NCBI GenBank assembly: GCA_002238505.1
Contig: MPMM01000007.1
Span: 62,001 to 126,000 of the forward strand
Direction of reading: 5' to 3'
Origin: SAR202 cluster bacterium bin22
Lineage (GTDB): Bacteria; Chloroflexota; Dehalococcoidia; Lucifugimonadales; UBA3495
DNA: 64,000 bases
Shown one piece after another: positions 9,606 to 17,662 of this stretch (its first letter is position 1; each line of letters opens with the position of its first letter). A model generated the notes under the pieces. The model was not told the DNA's origin. It searched no databases and saw nothing but the letters and a program-made list of their open reading frames with translations. The position numbers and the translations under genes were made by a program.

Positions 9606-10454
9606 GTGGTAGGAAGTACCTCTAATCGTTTTGGGGGAGACTGGACCGAAGAAAAGCTCAGAATACTGGAAAGCTATTTAGATGCATATACCACGGCTCT
9701 AAAGAATCAGCCTTTCAAGCTGTTGTATATGGATGCATTTGCAGGTAGTGGATCCATTGATTTGGGCCCACGTGAGGAAGAAACCAAAAATCTAATTGAA
9801 GGTTCTGCTCAGAGGGCAGTTACGATAACAGATAAACCGTTCGATAGGTTAGTTTTTGTCGAAAAAGACTCGGACCGATTTCGTCGCCTAGAGCGACTGC
9901 GGACAGTCAATCCTTATAGGGATATACGGGTCGAAAGATCCGATGCCAATGATTACCTGGAACAACTTAATGAATCTTGGCAACAATGGCGTGGAGTGCT
10001 TTTCTTGGATCCCTTTGCAACAGAGGTGAATTGGGAAACCATAGAAAGAATTTCGGGATTCAATGCTTTGGATACCTGGCTGCTTTTTCCGGCATCGTCA
10101 ATAGCCAGAATACTGCCTATATCCAAAAGACCAGAGGATGTTTCTGAAGGTTGGTCTATACGGTTGAATAAGATATTTGGTGATGAGTCGTGGCGCGGCC
10201 TTTATTCCCAGAGTCGCCAACTGAGCTTTCTTGAAGGCAATCGGATGGAACGTGATACTGGTGTGGAGGGGATAGTAACCATTTACAAACGAAAACTGAA
10301 GGGCCTGTTCGGGGAAAGATTCCTGGACGAATCCATAACCTTGAAGAACTCTAGGAACTCGCCATTGTTCGAGTTCATGTTCTGTGTTGGCAGCCCTTCA
10401 GGCATTGGTCCAGCCAAACGAATTGCAAGGCATTTAATGCGAGTGAGTACTTAG
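9606..10454 (+). CDS. tcmP: Three-Cys-motif partner protein TcmP
   Basis: The 282-residue protein matches the three-Cys-motif partner family: [24 protein letters not shown] at the start, then DAFAGSG at residues 43-49. FAGSG resembles the SAM-binding loop of Rossmann methyltransferases. [13 protein letters not shown] and LDPFA (D135-F137) occupy the places of the acidic loop and the DPPY-like catalytic motif. A nucleic-acid methyltransferase-like role is therefore inferred but not shown. Start is GTG at 9606. The gene ends 4 bp before the DUF5131 gene at 10459, its usual partner, so they form one operon. Base composition is clearly AT-richer than the neighbours, a sign of transfer. Confidence 0.85.
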   Translation: MVGSTSNRFGGDWTEEKLRILESYLDAYTTALKNQPFKLLYMDAFAGSGSIDLGPREEETKNLIEGSAQRAVTITDKPFDRLVFVEKDSDRFRRLERLRTVNPYRDIRVERSDANDYLEQLNESWQQWRGVLFLDPFATEVNWETIERISGFNALDTWLLFPASSIARILPISKRPEDVSEGWSIRLNKIFGDESWRGLYSQSRQLSFLEGNRMERDTGVEGIVTIYKRKLKGLFGERFLDESITLKNSRNSPLFEFMFCVGSPSGIGPAKRIARHLMRVST

Positions 10455-10458
10455 CATC

Positions 10459-11175
10459 TTGGCGATATCTTCGAAAATAGAATGGACAGAGGTAACTTGG
10501 AACCCTGTGACCGGTTGTACGAAAATCAGTCATGGCTGCAAGAATTGCTATGCAGAGCGGTTGGCCAAGCGACTACAGGCCATGGGAGTTCAAAAATACC
10601 GGATGGGCTTTGAAGTTGCCCTCCACCCTGAAGTATTAGGCCAGCCGGCTCACTGGCATAAACCAAGGCATGTGTTCGTCAATTCCATGAGCGATCTGTT
10701 TCATCAAGCTGTCCCGACCGAGTACGTACAAGCCGTTTTCAATGTCATGAGCAAGTATCCCCAGCACAAGTTTCAGGTTCTCACGAAAAGACCAGCGAGA
10801 GTGCGCCATCTACATCGCGAGCTCGAATGGGCACCTAACATTTGGTTGGGAGTAAGTATAGAGTCTGAGAGATGGACTGACCGCCTTATCCACATTAAGG
10901 AAACAGATGCGGCAGTGAAATTTCTTTCCCTTGAACCTCTACTTGGCCCTTTACCTAATCTTGATTTGTCAGGCATTGACTGGGTTATTGTAGGTGGAGA
11001 GTCGGGGCCCGGGGCTAGGCCCTTACATCCAGAATGGGTGAGGGAAATACGCGACAACTGTGTCAGGAATGACGTCCCCTTTTTTTTCAAACAATGGGGT
11101 GGAGTATTCAAGAAACGTACGGGCCGAACTTTGGATGGAAGAACCTGGGATGAAATGCCAAAGCCTGCAGAGTAA
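10459..11175 (+). CDS. DUF5131 / phage Gp37-Gp68 family protein
   Basis: The 238-residue product begins at TTG 10459, the only start that preserves the family opening [16 protein letters not shown]. The signature cysteines are C20, C27 and C30 ([14 protein letters not shown], a Cx6Cx2C set). This arrangement resembles the Fe-S site of radical-SAM-like enzymes, but that is inference. Later landmarks are [36 protein letters not shown] and [14 protein letters not shown], and it closes with [10 protein letters not shown]. The gene is translationally coupled to tcmP upstream and shares its low GC. Members occur on phages and islands; a modification or defence role is plausible but unproven. Confidence 0.9.
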   Translation: MAISSKIEWTEVTWNPVTGCTKISHGCKNCYAERLAKRLQAMGVQKYRMGFEVALHPEVLGQPAHWHKPRHVFVNSMSDLFHQAVPTEYVQAVFNVMSKYPQHKFQVLTKRPARVRHLHRELEWAPNIWLGVSIESERWTDRLIHIKETDAAVKFLSLEPLLGPLPNLDLSGIDWVIVGGESGPGARPLHPEWVREIRDNCVRNDVPFFFKQWGGVFKKRTGRTLDGRTWDEMPKPAE

Positions 11176-11265
11176 GCATAGGATCCCGTGTCTTTGTTAA
11201 TTCCCTGTCTGGCCTTAGCGCACAGGAGAAAGCCATCCTCTTGTCTCGTTTAGGAGAGAAATACG

Positions 11266-11808
11266 ATGACCGAGAACAACAGTGAAGTTGCGGTTCTGGG
11301 CGGCGGGTGCTTCTGGTGCATTGAGGCCGTCTATAACATGATTGAGGGAGTCACCTCGGTCATGTCAGGTTATGCCGGGGGCCATACCGCTAATCCCGGT
11401 TACTACGAGGTGTGCGGAGGACAGACCGGCCACGCCGAGGTGGTCAGCGTTGAATTCGACCCCAGCCAGGTGACCTTTCCGGAGATACTCGAGGTGTTTT
11501 TCGCCAGCCACGACCCTACGACGCTGAACCGGCAGGGGGCAGACGTGGGGACGCAATACCGCTCGGTTATCCTCTACTCATCCGACACGCAACTCCAGCA
11601 GGCAAAGGACTTCATCAAGGCCCTGGATGAGTCGGGCACTGAGCCGGGGCCGGTGGTTACGGAACTGGCGCCCTTGGAACAGTTTTATCCGGCGGAGCGG
11701 GAGCACTACCGCTTCTACGAGAACAACCCCGGCAGCATGTACTGCCGGATTGTCATAGACCCCAAGGTTGCCAAGGTCCGGCAGAAGTTTTCCGACAAGC
11801 TGCGCTAA
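11266..11808 (+). CDS. msrA: Peptide methionine sulfoxide reductase MsrA
   Basis: MsrA reduces the S-epimer of methionine sulfoxide in proteins using thioredoxin. The 180-residue sequence has the diagnostic GGGCFWCIEAVY motif with catalytic C15 at its N-terminus. It also has the YAGGHTANPGYYEVCGGQTGHAEVV block, DPTTLNRQGADVGTQYRS, and AEREHYRFYENN near the end. A second cysteine at C18 and a C-terminal Cys in MYCRIVIDP may serve as resolving residues. A Shine-Dalgarno TAGGAGAG precedes the ATG. The matching msrB is at 14642 on the same strand, separated by an oppositely oriented oxidoreductase and an MFS gene. Confidence 0.97.
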   Translation: MTENNSEVAVLGGGCFWCIEAVYNMIEGVTSVMSGYAGGHTANPGYYEVCGGQTGHAEVVSVEFDPSQVTFPEILEVFFASHDPTTLNRQGADVGTQYRSVILYSSDTQLQQAKDFIKALDESGTEPGPVVTELAPLEQFYPAEREHYRFYENNPGSMYCRIVIDPKVAKVRQKFSDKLR

Positions 11809-11826
11809 TCCCCGAAGAGCCCTGCC

Positions 11827-13020
11827 TCATGGGTGCGCCCTGCTTTGGTAAGGATGCAGGGGAGCCAGGGATGTGCCAGTGGCGAATCGGTCACTGCGGA
11901 ATCCGTCCAGGGGATGGTCCTTGCTGTCTCCCCGCATCACCAGTTCCGCCATCATCCGGCCCACCACCGGAGACAGCTTGAAGCCGTGGCCGCTGAAGCC
12001 GGCCGCCCAGTACAAGCCCTGCGCCAGCGCCGACCTGTCCAGTACAGGATTGCCGTCGGGAGTCATGTCATACAGGGACCCGTAGCCGCCCAGGGGCGTT
12101 GTGGCCCCGAAGTCCGGGAACCTGAACCTGGCGCGACCCCAGTACCTGGTGATGGTGTCATGGTCGGCATTCAGCCCGTAGGTTTCCGGGTTTACCACCT
12201 CGGCCATATCCTCCGGCGCTTCTCCTCCCATGAGGGTATGGAATCCCGCATTGCCCCGGAAATAGGCCCCGGTGGTCTGGTCGATGACCGTGGCGGTAAG
12301 GGGCTCCAAGGCCGGCGGGCGTCGCAGGTGGACCATCTGCACCCGCAAGGGAGTGATGGGCAATGCCTCGCCCAGGGGCGCGGCCAGGGCATTGGTCCAG
12401 GGCCCGGTAACTGCCACGGCGGCATCGGCCTCGATCAGGCCATTGTCCGTTTCCACCCCGGTCAAGCGCCCGCCCGCGACCTGCAATCCGGTGACGGTGC
12501 AGCCGGTGATGATTTTGGCCCCCAGGTCCCCGGCCCGCTGGGCGAAGGAGTAGGTGGTTGCCACGGGGTCGGCATAGCCGGAGGTTGGTTCATACGCTCC
12601 CACGGCCACCCCTTCCACATTGATGCCCGGGACCAGTTCTTCTATTTCCTTCGGGGTGAGAAGCCGAATGTCCACGCCCAGGTCCCGGTTCATGGCAACG
12701 TTGGCCCGCGCCGCCGGGGCGTCGTTCTCGTCGAAGAGCAGGACTCTGCCAGTTTCCTGAAAACGGGCGTCTCCCCCGCAGAACTCCCCGAAATTGTGGA
12801 AGATTTTGCTGGCCTCCATGGCCATCCTGACCAGGACCGGATGCTGATAGTGTTCCCGTACCATCGACCCGGACCGTCCCGAGGCGCCGCTGGCCAGGTG
12901 CCTCCTTTCAACCAGCGCCACTTGTCCTGCCCCCATTTGGGCCAGGTGCATTGCCAGGCTGGCTCCGATAACGCCTCCGCCAATGACTACTACGTCAGCT
13001 GATTTGGGTGTCACAATCAC
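11827..13020 (-). CDS. FAD-dependent oxidoreductase, DAO family
   Basis: The 397-residue protein has an N-terminal dinucleotide-binding fold (VVVIGGGVIGASLAMHLA, residues ~10-27) and an ERRHLASGASGRSGSMVR block. This matches the D-amino-acid oxidase/sarcosine oxidase beta/glycine oxidase superfamily (PF01266). The C-terminal GLYWAAGFSGHGFKLSPVVGRMMAELV motif closes over FAD. These enzymes oxidise secondary or D-amines to imines. The exact amine is unknown. Start is GTG 13020, with a second GTG two codons in also possible. It converges on msrA with only 18 bp between the stops. Confidence 0.92.
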   Translation of the reverse strand: MIVTPKSADVVVIGGGVIGASLAMHLAQMGAGQVALVERRHLASGASGRSGSMVREHYQHPVLVRMAMEASKIFHNFGEFCGGDARFQETGRVLLFDENDAPAARANVAMNRDLGVDIRLLTPKEIEELVPGINVEGVAVGAYEPTSGYADPVATTYSFAQRAGDLGAKIITGCTVTGLQVAGGRLTGVETDNGLIEADAAVAVTGPWTNALAAPLGEALPITPLRVQMVHLRRPPALEPLTATVIDQTTGAYFRGNAGFHTLMGGEAPEDMAEVVNPETYGLNADHDTITRYWGRARFRFPDFGATTPLGGYGSLYDMTPDGNPVLDRSALAQGLYWAAGFSGHGFKLSPVVGRMMAELVMRGDSKDHPLDGFRSDRFATGTSLAPLHPYQSRAHP

Positions 13021-13245
13021 GTCCGGTTGTCATCTGGTTTTGTCTCTTTGTGGACTTGCAGTGTACCCTCCGGACATTTTCCGGGGACACCCGCTTCAGC
13101 GTTCCACGTCAGCAATTCTAGAATGCCGGACCCCGAAGGGCAAATGGCCTTGGCCTGGAAGGACCTGTTCCCAAGTGAGATTGTCCGCCTCTGGACAGCC
13201 TCTGGACAGCTTCCGGGTTTGCCAACCCGGTTACCCGGTGGCACA

Positions 13246-14538
13246 ATGTCCGGCATGAGCGTTCAATCCTCGCTGGCCGAGGGCTTCGGCCGCTTCATCC
13301 CCTCTTCCATGCGCTACGGCCAGTTCCGTTACTACTGGCTTGCGCTGTTGACCGGAGTAACGGGCCACCAGATGCTGTTCCAGTTCACCCTGGGCTGGTT
13401 GATGTTCCAGTTGACGGGCGACGAGGGGTATCTGGGCTACCTGGGCCTGGCCATCGCCCTGCCAGCCCTGGCCCTGAACCTGGTGGGCGGCGTACTGGCC
13501 GACCGCCTGGAGCCCAAGGTACTGGTAGCCTCCGCCCAGAGCCTGTCCGCTACCGTGGTTGTTGGACTTGCCATCCTGGTGCTGCTGGACCGGGTAGAGC
13601 CCTGGCACATCCTCCTTGCCGCATTTATGGCCGGCGTGGGCCAGGCCTTCGACCAGCCCAGCCGGGCCAGCATATTTCCGCGCCTGGTGGACCGGGAGCA
13701 CATCGTCAACGCGGTGGCCATGGAATCGGTGGTATGGAATGGAGTCCGCGTCCTGGCGCCGGCCCTGGCGGGAATGATTATCGCCCGCCTGAGCATCGAG
13801 ACTTCCATGCTGATAAGCGCGGCTTCATTCTATGTTCTGGCTGCCGTGATGTCGCTGCTGCGGTTGCGGGAGCGCCCGCCGGCCCGGGGCGGCGTGGCGC
13901 AGCAGATCGGAGAGGCCTTTGGATATATCCGGAGCCACCCTATTTTTTCCTACGTCATGCTGATGACCTTCTGCAACAGCATGTTTGGGCTTTCGTATAT
14001 CTTCCTGATGCCTTCACTGGCCGAGGAGTCACTGGGGGTCGGGGCGGAGCGGGTAGGCTGGCTGCTGGGAGCGGCGGGCGTCGGGGCAATCCTGGGCAAC
14101 TGGATTATTGGGACCATTCCATCGTACAGCCCCCGCGGCCTCATCATACTGTACGGGGCCATTGTGTACGGCATTTGCCTGATGTTGTTTGCCCTGGCGG
14201 CCTGGCAGAGCCTCTACTGGGTTTCCATGGGAATCCTGTTTGTGGGGGGAGTCCACTTTTCGCTGTACCTGGTGGGTGGACTGAGCACCCTGCAGGAACT
14301 GGTGCCGGACCGGATTCGCGGGCGGGTGATGGGGCTTTTCGGGGCCACCTGGAGCCTGGGACCCCTGGGAATGGCCCAGGCCGGGTTCGTAGCCCGCTAC
14401 ATGGGCGCGCCCTTTGCGGTAGCCATCGGCGCGGCGGCGGTGATTCTGGTCGCCGTGGTCATAGCATTTGTGGGCTCCGATTTGCGCACTTTCAAGGGTC
14501 GCCAGGCAGAACTGGAACCGGCGACTTCGACAGCGTAA
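13246..14538 (+). CDS. MFS transporter (EntS/MFS_3-like)
   Basis: A ~430-residue membrane protein with about twelve hydrophobic segments and the MFS loop GGVLADRLEPK. RNSMFGLSYIF-like and VPDRIRGRVMGLFGATWSLGPLGMAQAGF motifs fit the MFS_3 group (enterobactin exporter EntS relatives). It probably exports a small molecule with the proton gradient. The frame is open upstream to 13027, but that extension is hydrophilic, low in MFS similarity and overlaps the region facing the FAD oxidoreductase start. ATG 13246, or ATG 13255 three codons later, is therefore preferred. Neither has a strong ribosome site. Confidence 0.9.
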   Translation: MSGMSVQSSLAEGFGRFIPSSMRYGQFRYYWLALLTGVTGHQMLFQFTLGWLMFQLTGDEGYLGYLGLAIALPALALNLVGGVLADRLEPKVLVASAQSLSATVVVGLAILVLLDRVEPWHILLAAFMAGVGQAFDQPSRASIFPRLVDREHIVNAVAMESVVWNGVRVLAPALAGMIIARLSIETSMLISAASFYVLAAVMSLLRLRERPPARGGVAQQIGEAFGYIRSHPIFSYVMLMTFCNSMFGLSYIFLMPSLAEESLGVGAERVGWLLGAAGVGAILGNWIIGTIPSYSPRGLIILYGAIVYGICLMLFALAAWQSLYWVSMGILFVGGVHFSLYLVGGLSTLQELVPDRIRGRVMGLFGATWSLGPLGMAQAGFVARYMGAPFAVAIGAAAVILVAVVIAFVGSDLRTFKGRQAELEPATSTA

Positions 14539-14641
14539 CATAGTATATATAGAGATTTTCGAAACCATCATTGGCGGCAATCCCGGGGCTTGAGCCCGTG
14601 TTCCTGTAGCGATTCCCAATTCCTGCTTAAAGGAGACCAGC

Positions 14642-15022
14642 ATGGCCAGCAATTCCTTTAATCCCCTGACCCCGCAAGAGAAGTACATAATCGAACTCAA
14701 GGGTACGGAGCGTCCCTTTTCCGGGGAGTATGACGATTTCTACGAAGACGGCACTTACATTTGCCGCAAGTGCAATGCGGAGCTTTATCGTTCAGACGAC
14801 AAGTTCGACGCCCGTTGCGGCTGGCCCGCCTTCGACCAGGAAGTTCCGGATGCGGTCAACCACCTGGCAGACCCGGACGGTTTCCGTACGGAGATAAAGT
14901 GCGCCAACTGCGGCGGTCACCTGGGCCACGTCTTTTTTGGCGAGGGGTTTACTCCCACCGGCGCGCGCCACTGCGTCAACTCCCTCTCCATGAAGTTTGT
15001 TCCCGCCGAGGATGGGGAGTAG
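14642..15022 (+). CDS. msrB: Peptide methionine-(R)-S-oxide reductase MsrB
   Basis: MsrB reduces the R-epimer of methionine sulfoxide in proteins. The 126-residue sequence carries both zinc CxxC pairs (C41/C44 and C87/C90), the ARCGWPAF block (C59) and the catalytic C111 in RHCVNSLSMKF. GHVFFGEGF is also diagnostic. A clean AAGGAGA Shine-Dalgarno lies before ATG 14642. It complements msrA at 11266, so the strain can repair both epimers. Confidence 0.97.
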   Translation: MASNSFNPLTPQEKYIIELKGTERPFSGEYDDFYEDGTYICRKCNAELYRSDDKFDARCGWPAFDQEVPDAVNHLADPDGFRTEIKCANCGGHLGHVFFGEGFTPTGARHCVNSLSMKFVPAEDGE

Positions 15023-15231
15023 AGGCCGTAAACGGGAGTGCATGAATTCGAGGGCCTCTCGTTTAAATGGCCGGAGTCTCTTCCGCGGTTCGCCCCTAGC
15101 CTTACAAAGGGTTAACCACGAAGGGTCTCCGGGGACTGCCCAACAGTATTAGGGCGACCCGGCATTGACTCTGGCTGGCTTGTTACCTTCGCCGCCAGCG
15201 TGGTATCCTTTTTTGGCCAAATGAAGAGCGA

Positions 15232-15306
15232 GTCCCCGTAGCTCAACGGATAGAGTGCTGGCCTCCGGAGCCAGAGATGAGAGTTCGACCCTCTCCGGGG
15301 ATACCA
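15232..15306 (+). tRNA. tRNA-Arg (CCG)
   Basis: Cloverleaf: acceptor GTCCCCG pairs with CGGGGAT, followed by discriminator A and an encoded CCA. The D-arm contains AGCTCAACGGAT. The anticodon stem CTGGC/GCCAG encloses a loop with CCG. The T-arm GAGAG TTCGACC CTCTC is perfect. Confidence 0.96.
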
Positions 15307-15362
15307 TCTGGATGACGGCTTTCCTCGTACCAGTCCACAACTTTTTCTCCGCAACAACGAAA

Positions 15363-15437
15363 CGGGGCGTGGCCCAGCGGCAGGGCGCCTGGTTTGGGAC
15401 CAGGAGGTCGGCAGTTCGAATCTGCCCGCCCCGACCA
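15363..15437 (+). tRNA. tRNA-Pro (TGG)
   Basis: Acceptor CGGGGCG pairs with CGCCCCG, followed by A and an encoded CCA. The anticodon stem CCTGG/CCAGG carries loop TTTGGGA with anticodon TGG. The T-arm GGCAG TTCGAAT CTGCC is intact. It lies 56 bp downstream of tRNA-Arg and is probably co-transcribed with it. Confidence 0.96.
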
Positions 15438-15577
15438 TGTCCGGCACCAGTCGGCAGTATCGTCCCGGTTTCATCCTGCTGGGTAAATCCGCCGCCAATA
15501 GACTTTTCCCTTCACCCGCAATAAACTACTCCCAAAGTCTGAGGACTACCTGGATTAGCGCTCCGGAGGTTTTTGAC

Positions 15578-16630
15578 ATGCCTGTTTTCCCCCACGAATA
15601 CCTGCATAAGCTTGCCTATCACGTTTACGTTGCCAAGGGTACTCCTGAAGAAGAGGCAGAGATTGTCGCCACCCACCAGGTCAAGTCGAACCTGGTAGGC
15701 CACGACTCGCACGGAATAATCCAGTTGCTGGAATATTGCAGCCGGATTGACCGGGGGCACATAGTTCCCGGGGCGCCCTTCGAGGTGGAAAGGGAGACGC
15801 CCAACACGGCCGTCATTAACGGCAACTGGGGCTTTGGCTTCGTGCAGACCGAGAAGGCCATGCGCATGGCCATCGACAAGGCGAGGGATCACGGCGTGTC
15901 CGCCATGACAATACACCATCAAAGCCACGTGGGTCGGGTGGGCGACTACCCCACCATGGCCCTGAACGAAGGGATGATTGGCCTGGTCACGGCCGACTCC
16001 GGCGCCGGCCCCAAGAACGCCGCTCCCTTCGGCGGGCGCGCCCGTCGCCTGGGCACCAACCCCATCTGCATCGGCGTTCCCAGCGACCTGCCGGGGCCGG
16101 TGCTGCTGGATATGGCGACCAGCGCCGTGGCCATGGGGAAGATCAATCTCCAGCGCAGCCGGGGCGAGTCGGTGCCCCTCGGCTGGATTGTGGACAAGGA
16201 CGGCAGGCCGACCACCGACCCCAATGACTATTTTGCCGGTGGCGCGATTCTGCCCGTGGGCGCCGACCAGGGCCACAAGGGCTACGGGCTGTCTTTCATG
16301 GTGGAAATGTTTTCCGGCCTGTTGACGGGACTGGGCTTTGGCATAGACCCGCAGGCCCGCCACAACGACGGCGTCTTCATATCCGTTTACAACGTAGAGC
16401 ACTTCCGCCCGCTGAATGACTTCAAGAAGGAAATGCGGGAGTTCGTTGAGTTCATCAAGACTTCACCCCCCGCCGAGGGTTTCACCGAGGTGCTGTACCC
16501 CGGCGAAATTGAGTACAACACGGAAATGAAACGCCGTGAAGAGGGCATCTACGTGGAAGACCAGACCTGGGAGGGCATAACCGCCCTGATGGATGAAGTG
16601 GGCGTGACGGAAGCGGTGGGAAAGCCGTAG
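15578..16630 (+). CDS. Ldh family (malate/L-lactate/ureidoglycolate) oxidoreductase
   Basis: A 350-residue NAD(P)-dependent dehydrogenase of the LDH2/MDH2 family (PF02615), unrelated to classical Rossmann lactate dehydrogenases. Landmarks are HQVKSNLVGHDSHGI, SHVGRVGDYP, FGGRARRLGTNPICIGVP, DMATSAVAMGKI, GWIVDKDGRPTTDP and GHKGYGLSFMVEM. Family substrates include malate, sulfolactate and ureidoglycolate; this one cannot be assigned. ATG 15578 has CGGAGG upstream. The longer in-frame extension to 15437 would begin inside tRNA-Pro and is rejected. A strong hairpin follows the stop. Confidence 0.92.
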   Translation: MPVFPHEYLHKLAYHVYVAKGTPEEEAEIVATHQVKSNLVGHDSHGIIQLLEYCSRIDRGHIVPGAPFEVERETPNTAVINGNWGFGFVQTEKAMRMAIDKARDHGVSAMTIHHQSHVGRVGDYPTMALNEGMIGLVTADSGAGPKNAAPFGGRARRLGTNPICIGVPSDLPGPVLLDMATSAVAMGKINLQRSRGESVPLGWIVDKDGRPTTDPNDYFAGGAILPVGADQGHKGYGLSFMVEMFSGLLTGLGFGIDPQARHNDGVFISVYNVEHFRPLNDFKKEMREFVEFIKTSPPAEGFTEVLYPGEIEYNTEMKRREEGIYVEDQTWEGITALMDEVGVTEAVGKP

Positions 16631-16691
16631 GTTCGAGGGCCCTTCACTTGTCCATTCCTCTCGCGAAATGAGAATGCCCAGGCGATGAACT

Positions 16692-16717
16692 CAGGGGCGC
16701 ACGACCGTGCGCCCCTG
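16692..16717. terminator. Bidirectional hairpin between convergent genes
   Basis: A 12-bp perfect stem CAGGGGCGCACG/CGTGCGCCCCTG with a 2-base loop sits between the Ldh-family gene (+) and the folate cyclo-ligase (-). It belongs to a GGGGCG-type palindrome class that recurs in this window. It lacks a long T-run, so strong termination is inferred from position and stability. Confidence 0.65.
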
Positions 16718-16808
16718 CTGATTTGTCCGCTCCTGTTGTGGGCTGTCAGGCCTGTCCCGATTCAGTTCGATTTTCTACGCTCCAGACAGTACGGCCCTGA
16801 CTGTATTC

Positions 16809-17525
16809 CTAAGTATCCCCCTCCCTCAGCTTTTTCAGCAACGGTATCGCCGCAATCTTTCTGGCGTCCAAGTCTTCCCAGTAGATGCCCTTGGGGTGGG
16901 GCAGGTTTCCGGGGCAGCGGATGACTTCGTCGGGGGTTACGGCGTAGTCCAGGGGGACGTCGTGGTCGGTGCGGGGCAGGTCCTCGGCCAGCAGTTGCAT
17001 GGGGTGGATGGTGGTAATCACGGGAATGTCGGGCGTGACGATGCCGGCCGCCGTGGCCAGGCCGTACTCCAGGTCGGCGTAGCCCCCGCCCTTGCCTACC
17101 CTGACTCCGTCCCGATTCACCGCCACTGACCCGGATATGACCAGGTCCACCTGCTTCATCTCTTCCACGAATACGGGGCGGCCGTGGCGGAATGCCCCGC
17201 TGATGGTGGAACCCTGGGCCGGGGTGCAGGCCATTACCGAGGGGTCCAGTTCCACGAAGCATTTTTCATCCCGCAGGCGGGGTACGGCCATATAGAGCAG
17301 CTTGCCCTCTTCCAGCGCCTGTTGCCGCAGGGGCCGCTGGGCCTTGTCCGGGTTGCTCTTGATTACCCTGGCCCGCTGCCAGACCTCCAGGTCGAAGACC
17401 CGCTCGGCGGCCTCCTTTGACCCGTAGAAGTCCGGAATCTTGTCGTGGACCGTCCGGCCGCGAACCACTTTGGCCTGCTCCAGGGCTGTCCAGACTTCCT
17501 CACGAATGGCGAACTTGTCCCGCAT
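16809..17525 (-). CDS. 5-formyltetrahydrofolate cyclo-ligase family protein
   Basis: The 238-residue protein belongs to the MTHFS family (PF01812), which converts 5-formyl-THF to 5,10-methenyl-THF with ATP. The binding loop GVRVGKGGGYADLEYG corresponds to the family GxRxGxGxGYxD motif, in the form seen in MTHFSD-like proteins (AD in place of YD). KLLYMAVPRLRDEKCF and VDLVISGSVAV are further family blocks. At 238 residues it is longer than bacterial YgfA (~180). The true substrate may differ from the textbook one. Confidence 0.85.
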   Translation of the reverse strand: MRDKFAIREEVWTALEQAKVVRGRTVHDKIPDFYGSKEAAERVFDLEVWQRARVIKSNPDKAQRPLRQQALEEGKLLYMAVPRLRDEKCFVELDPSVMACTPAQGSTISGAFRHGRPVFVEEMKQVDLVISGSVAVNRDGVRVGKGGGYADLEYGLATAAGIVTPDIPVITTIHPMQLLAEDLPRTDHDVPLDYAVTPDEVIRCPGNLPHPKGIYWEDLDARKIAAIPLLKKLREGDT

Positions 17526-17540
17526 ACTTCTCCTTCAATT

Positions 17541-17655
17541 TACATTGATGAACAGGATGAACAGGATCTGGTTGTAACTGGTACGGATTTCTGGGATCCC
17601 GAAACTCTCTACTGGAGACCAATCCAATCCTGTTCATCCTGTCTATCCATGTTTG
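17541..17655. repeat. MITE-like element, family A, copy 1
   Basis: The left end reads (C)ATTGATGAACAGGATGAACAGGAT and the right end ATCCTGTTCATCCTG followed by TCTATCCATGTTTGA, so the two ends are inverted repeats of about 24 bp around ~65 bp of unrelated sequence. Other family members are at 35627-35734, 39982-40078, 44853-44880 (single end) and 55535-55561 (single end). Confidence 0.75.
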
Positions 17656-17662
17656 AGTTTAG

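Noticed and set aside
13027-13245. N-terminal extension of the MFS gene
   Set aside because: Hydrophilic and unlike MFS N-termini; the hydrophobic transporter begins after ATG 13246.
15021-15060. AGAGGCC/GGCCTCT inverted repeat after msrB
   Set aside because: Only 7 bp with a 25-base loop and no T-run; too weak to call a terminator.
15437-15577. N-terminal extension of the Ldh-family gene
   Set aside because: Would start at the CCA end of tRNA-Pro; ATG 15578 has a proper ribosome site and family alignment begins there.
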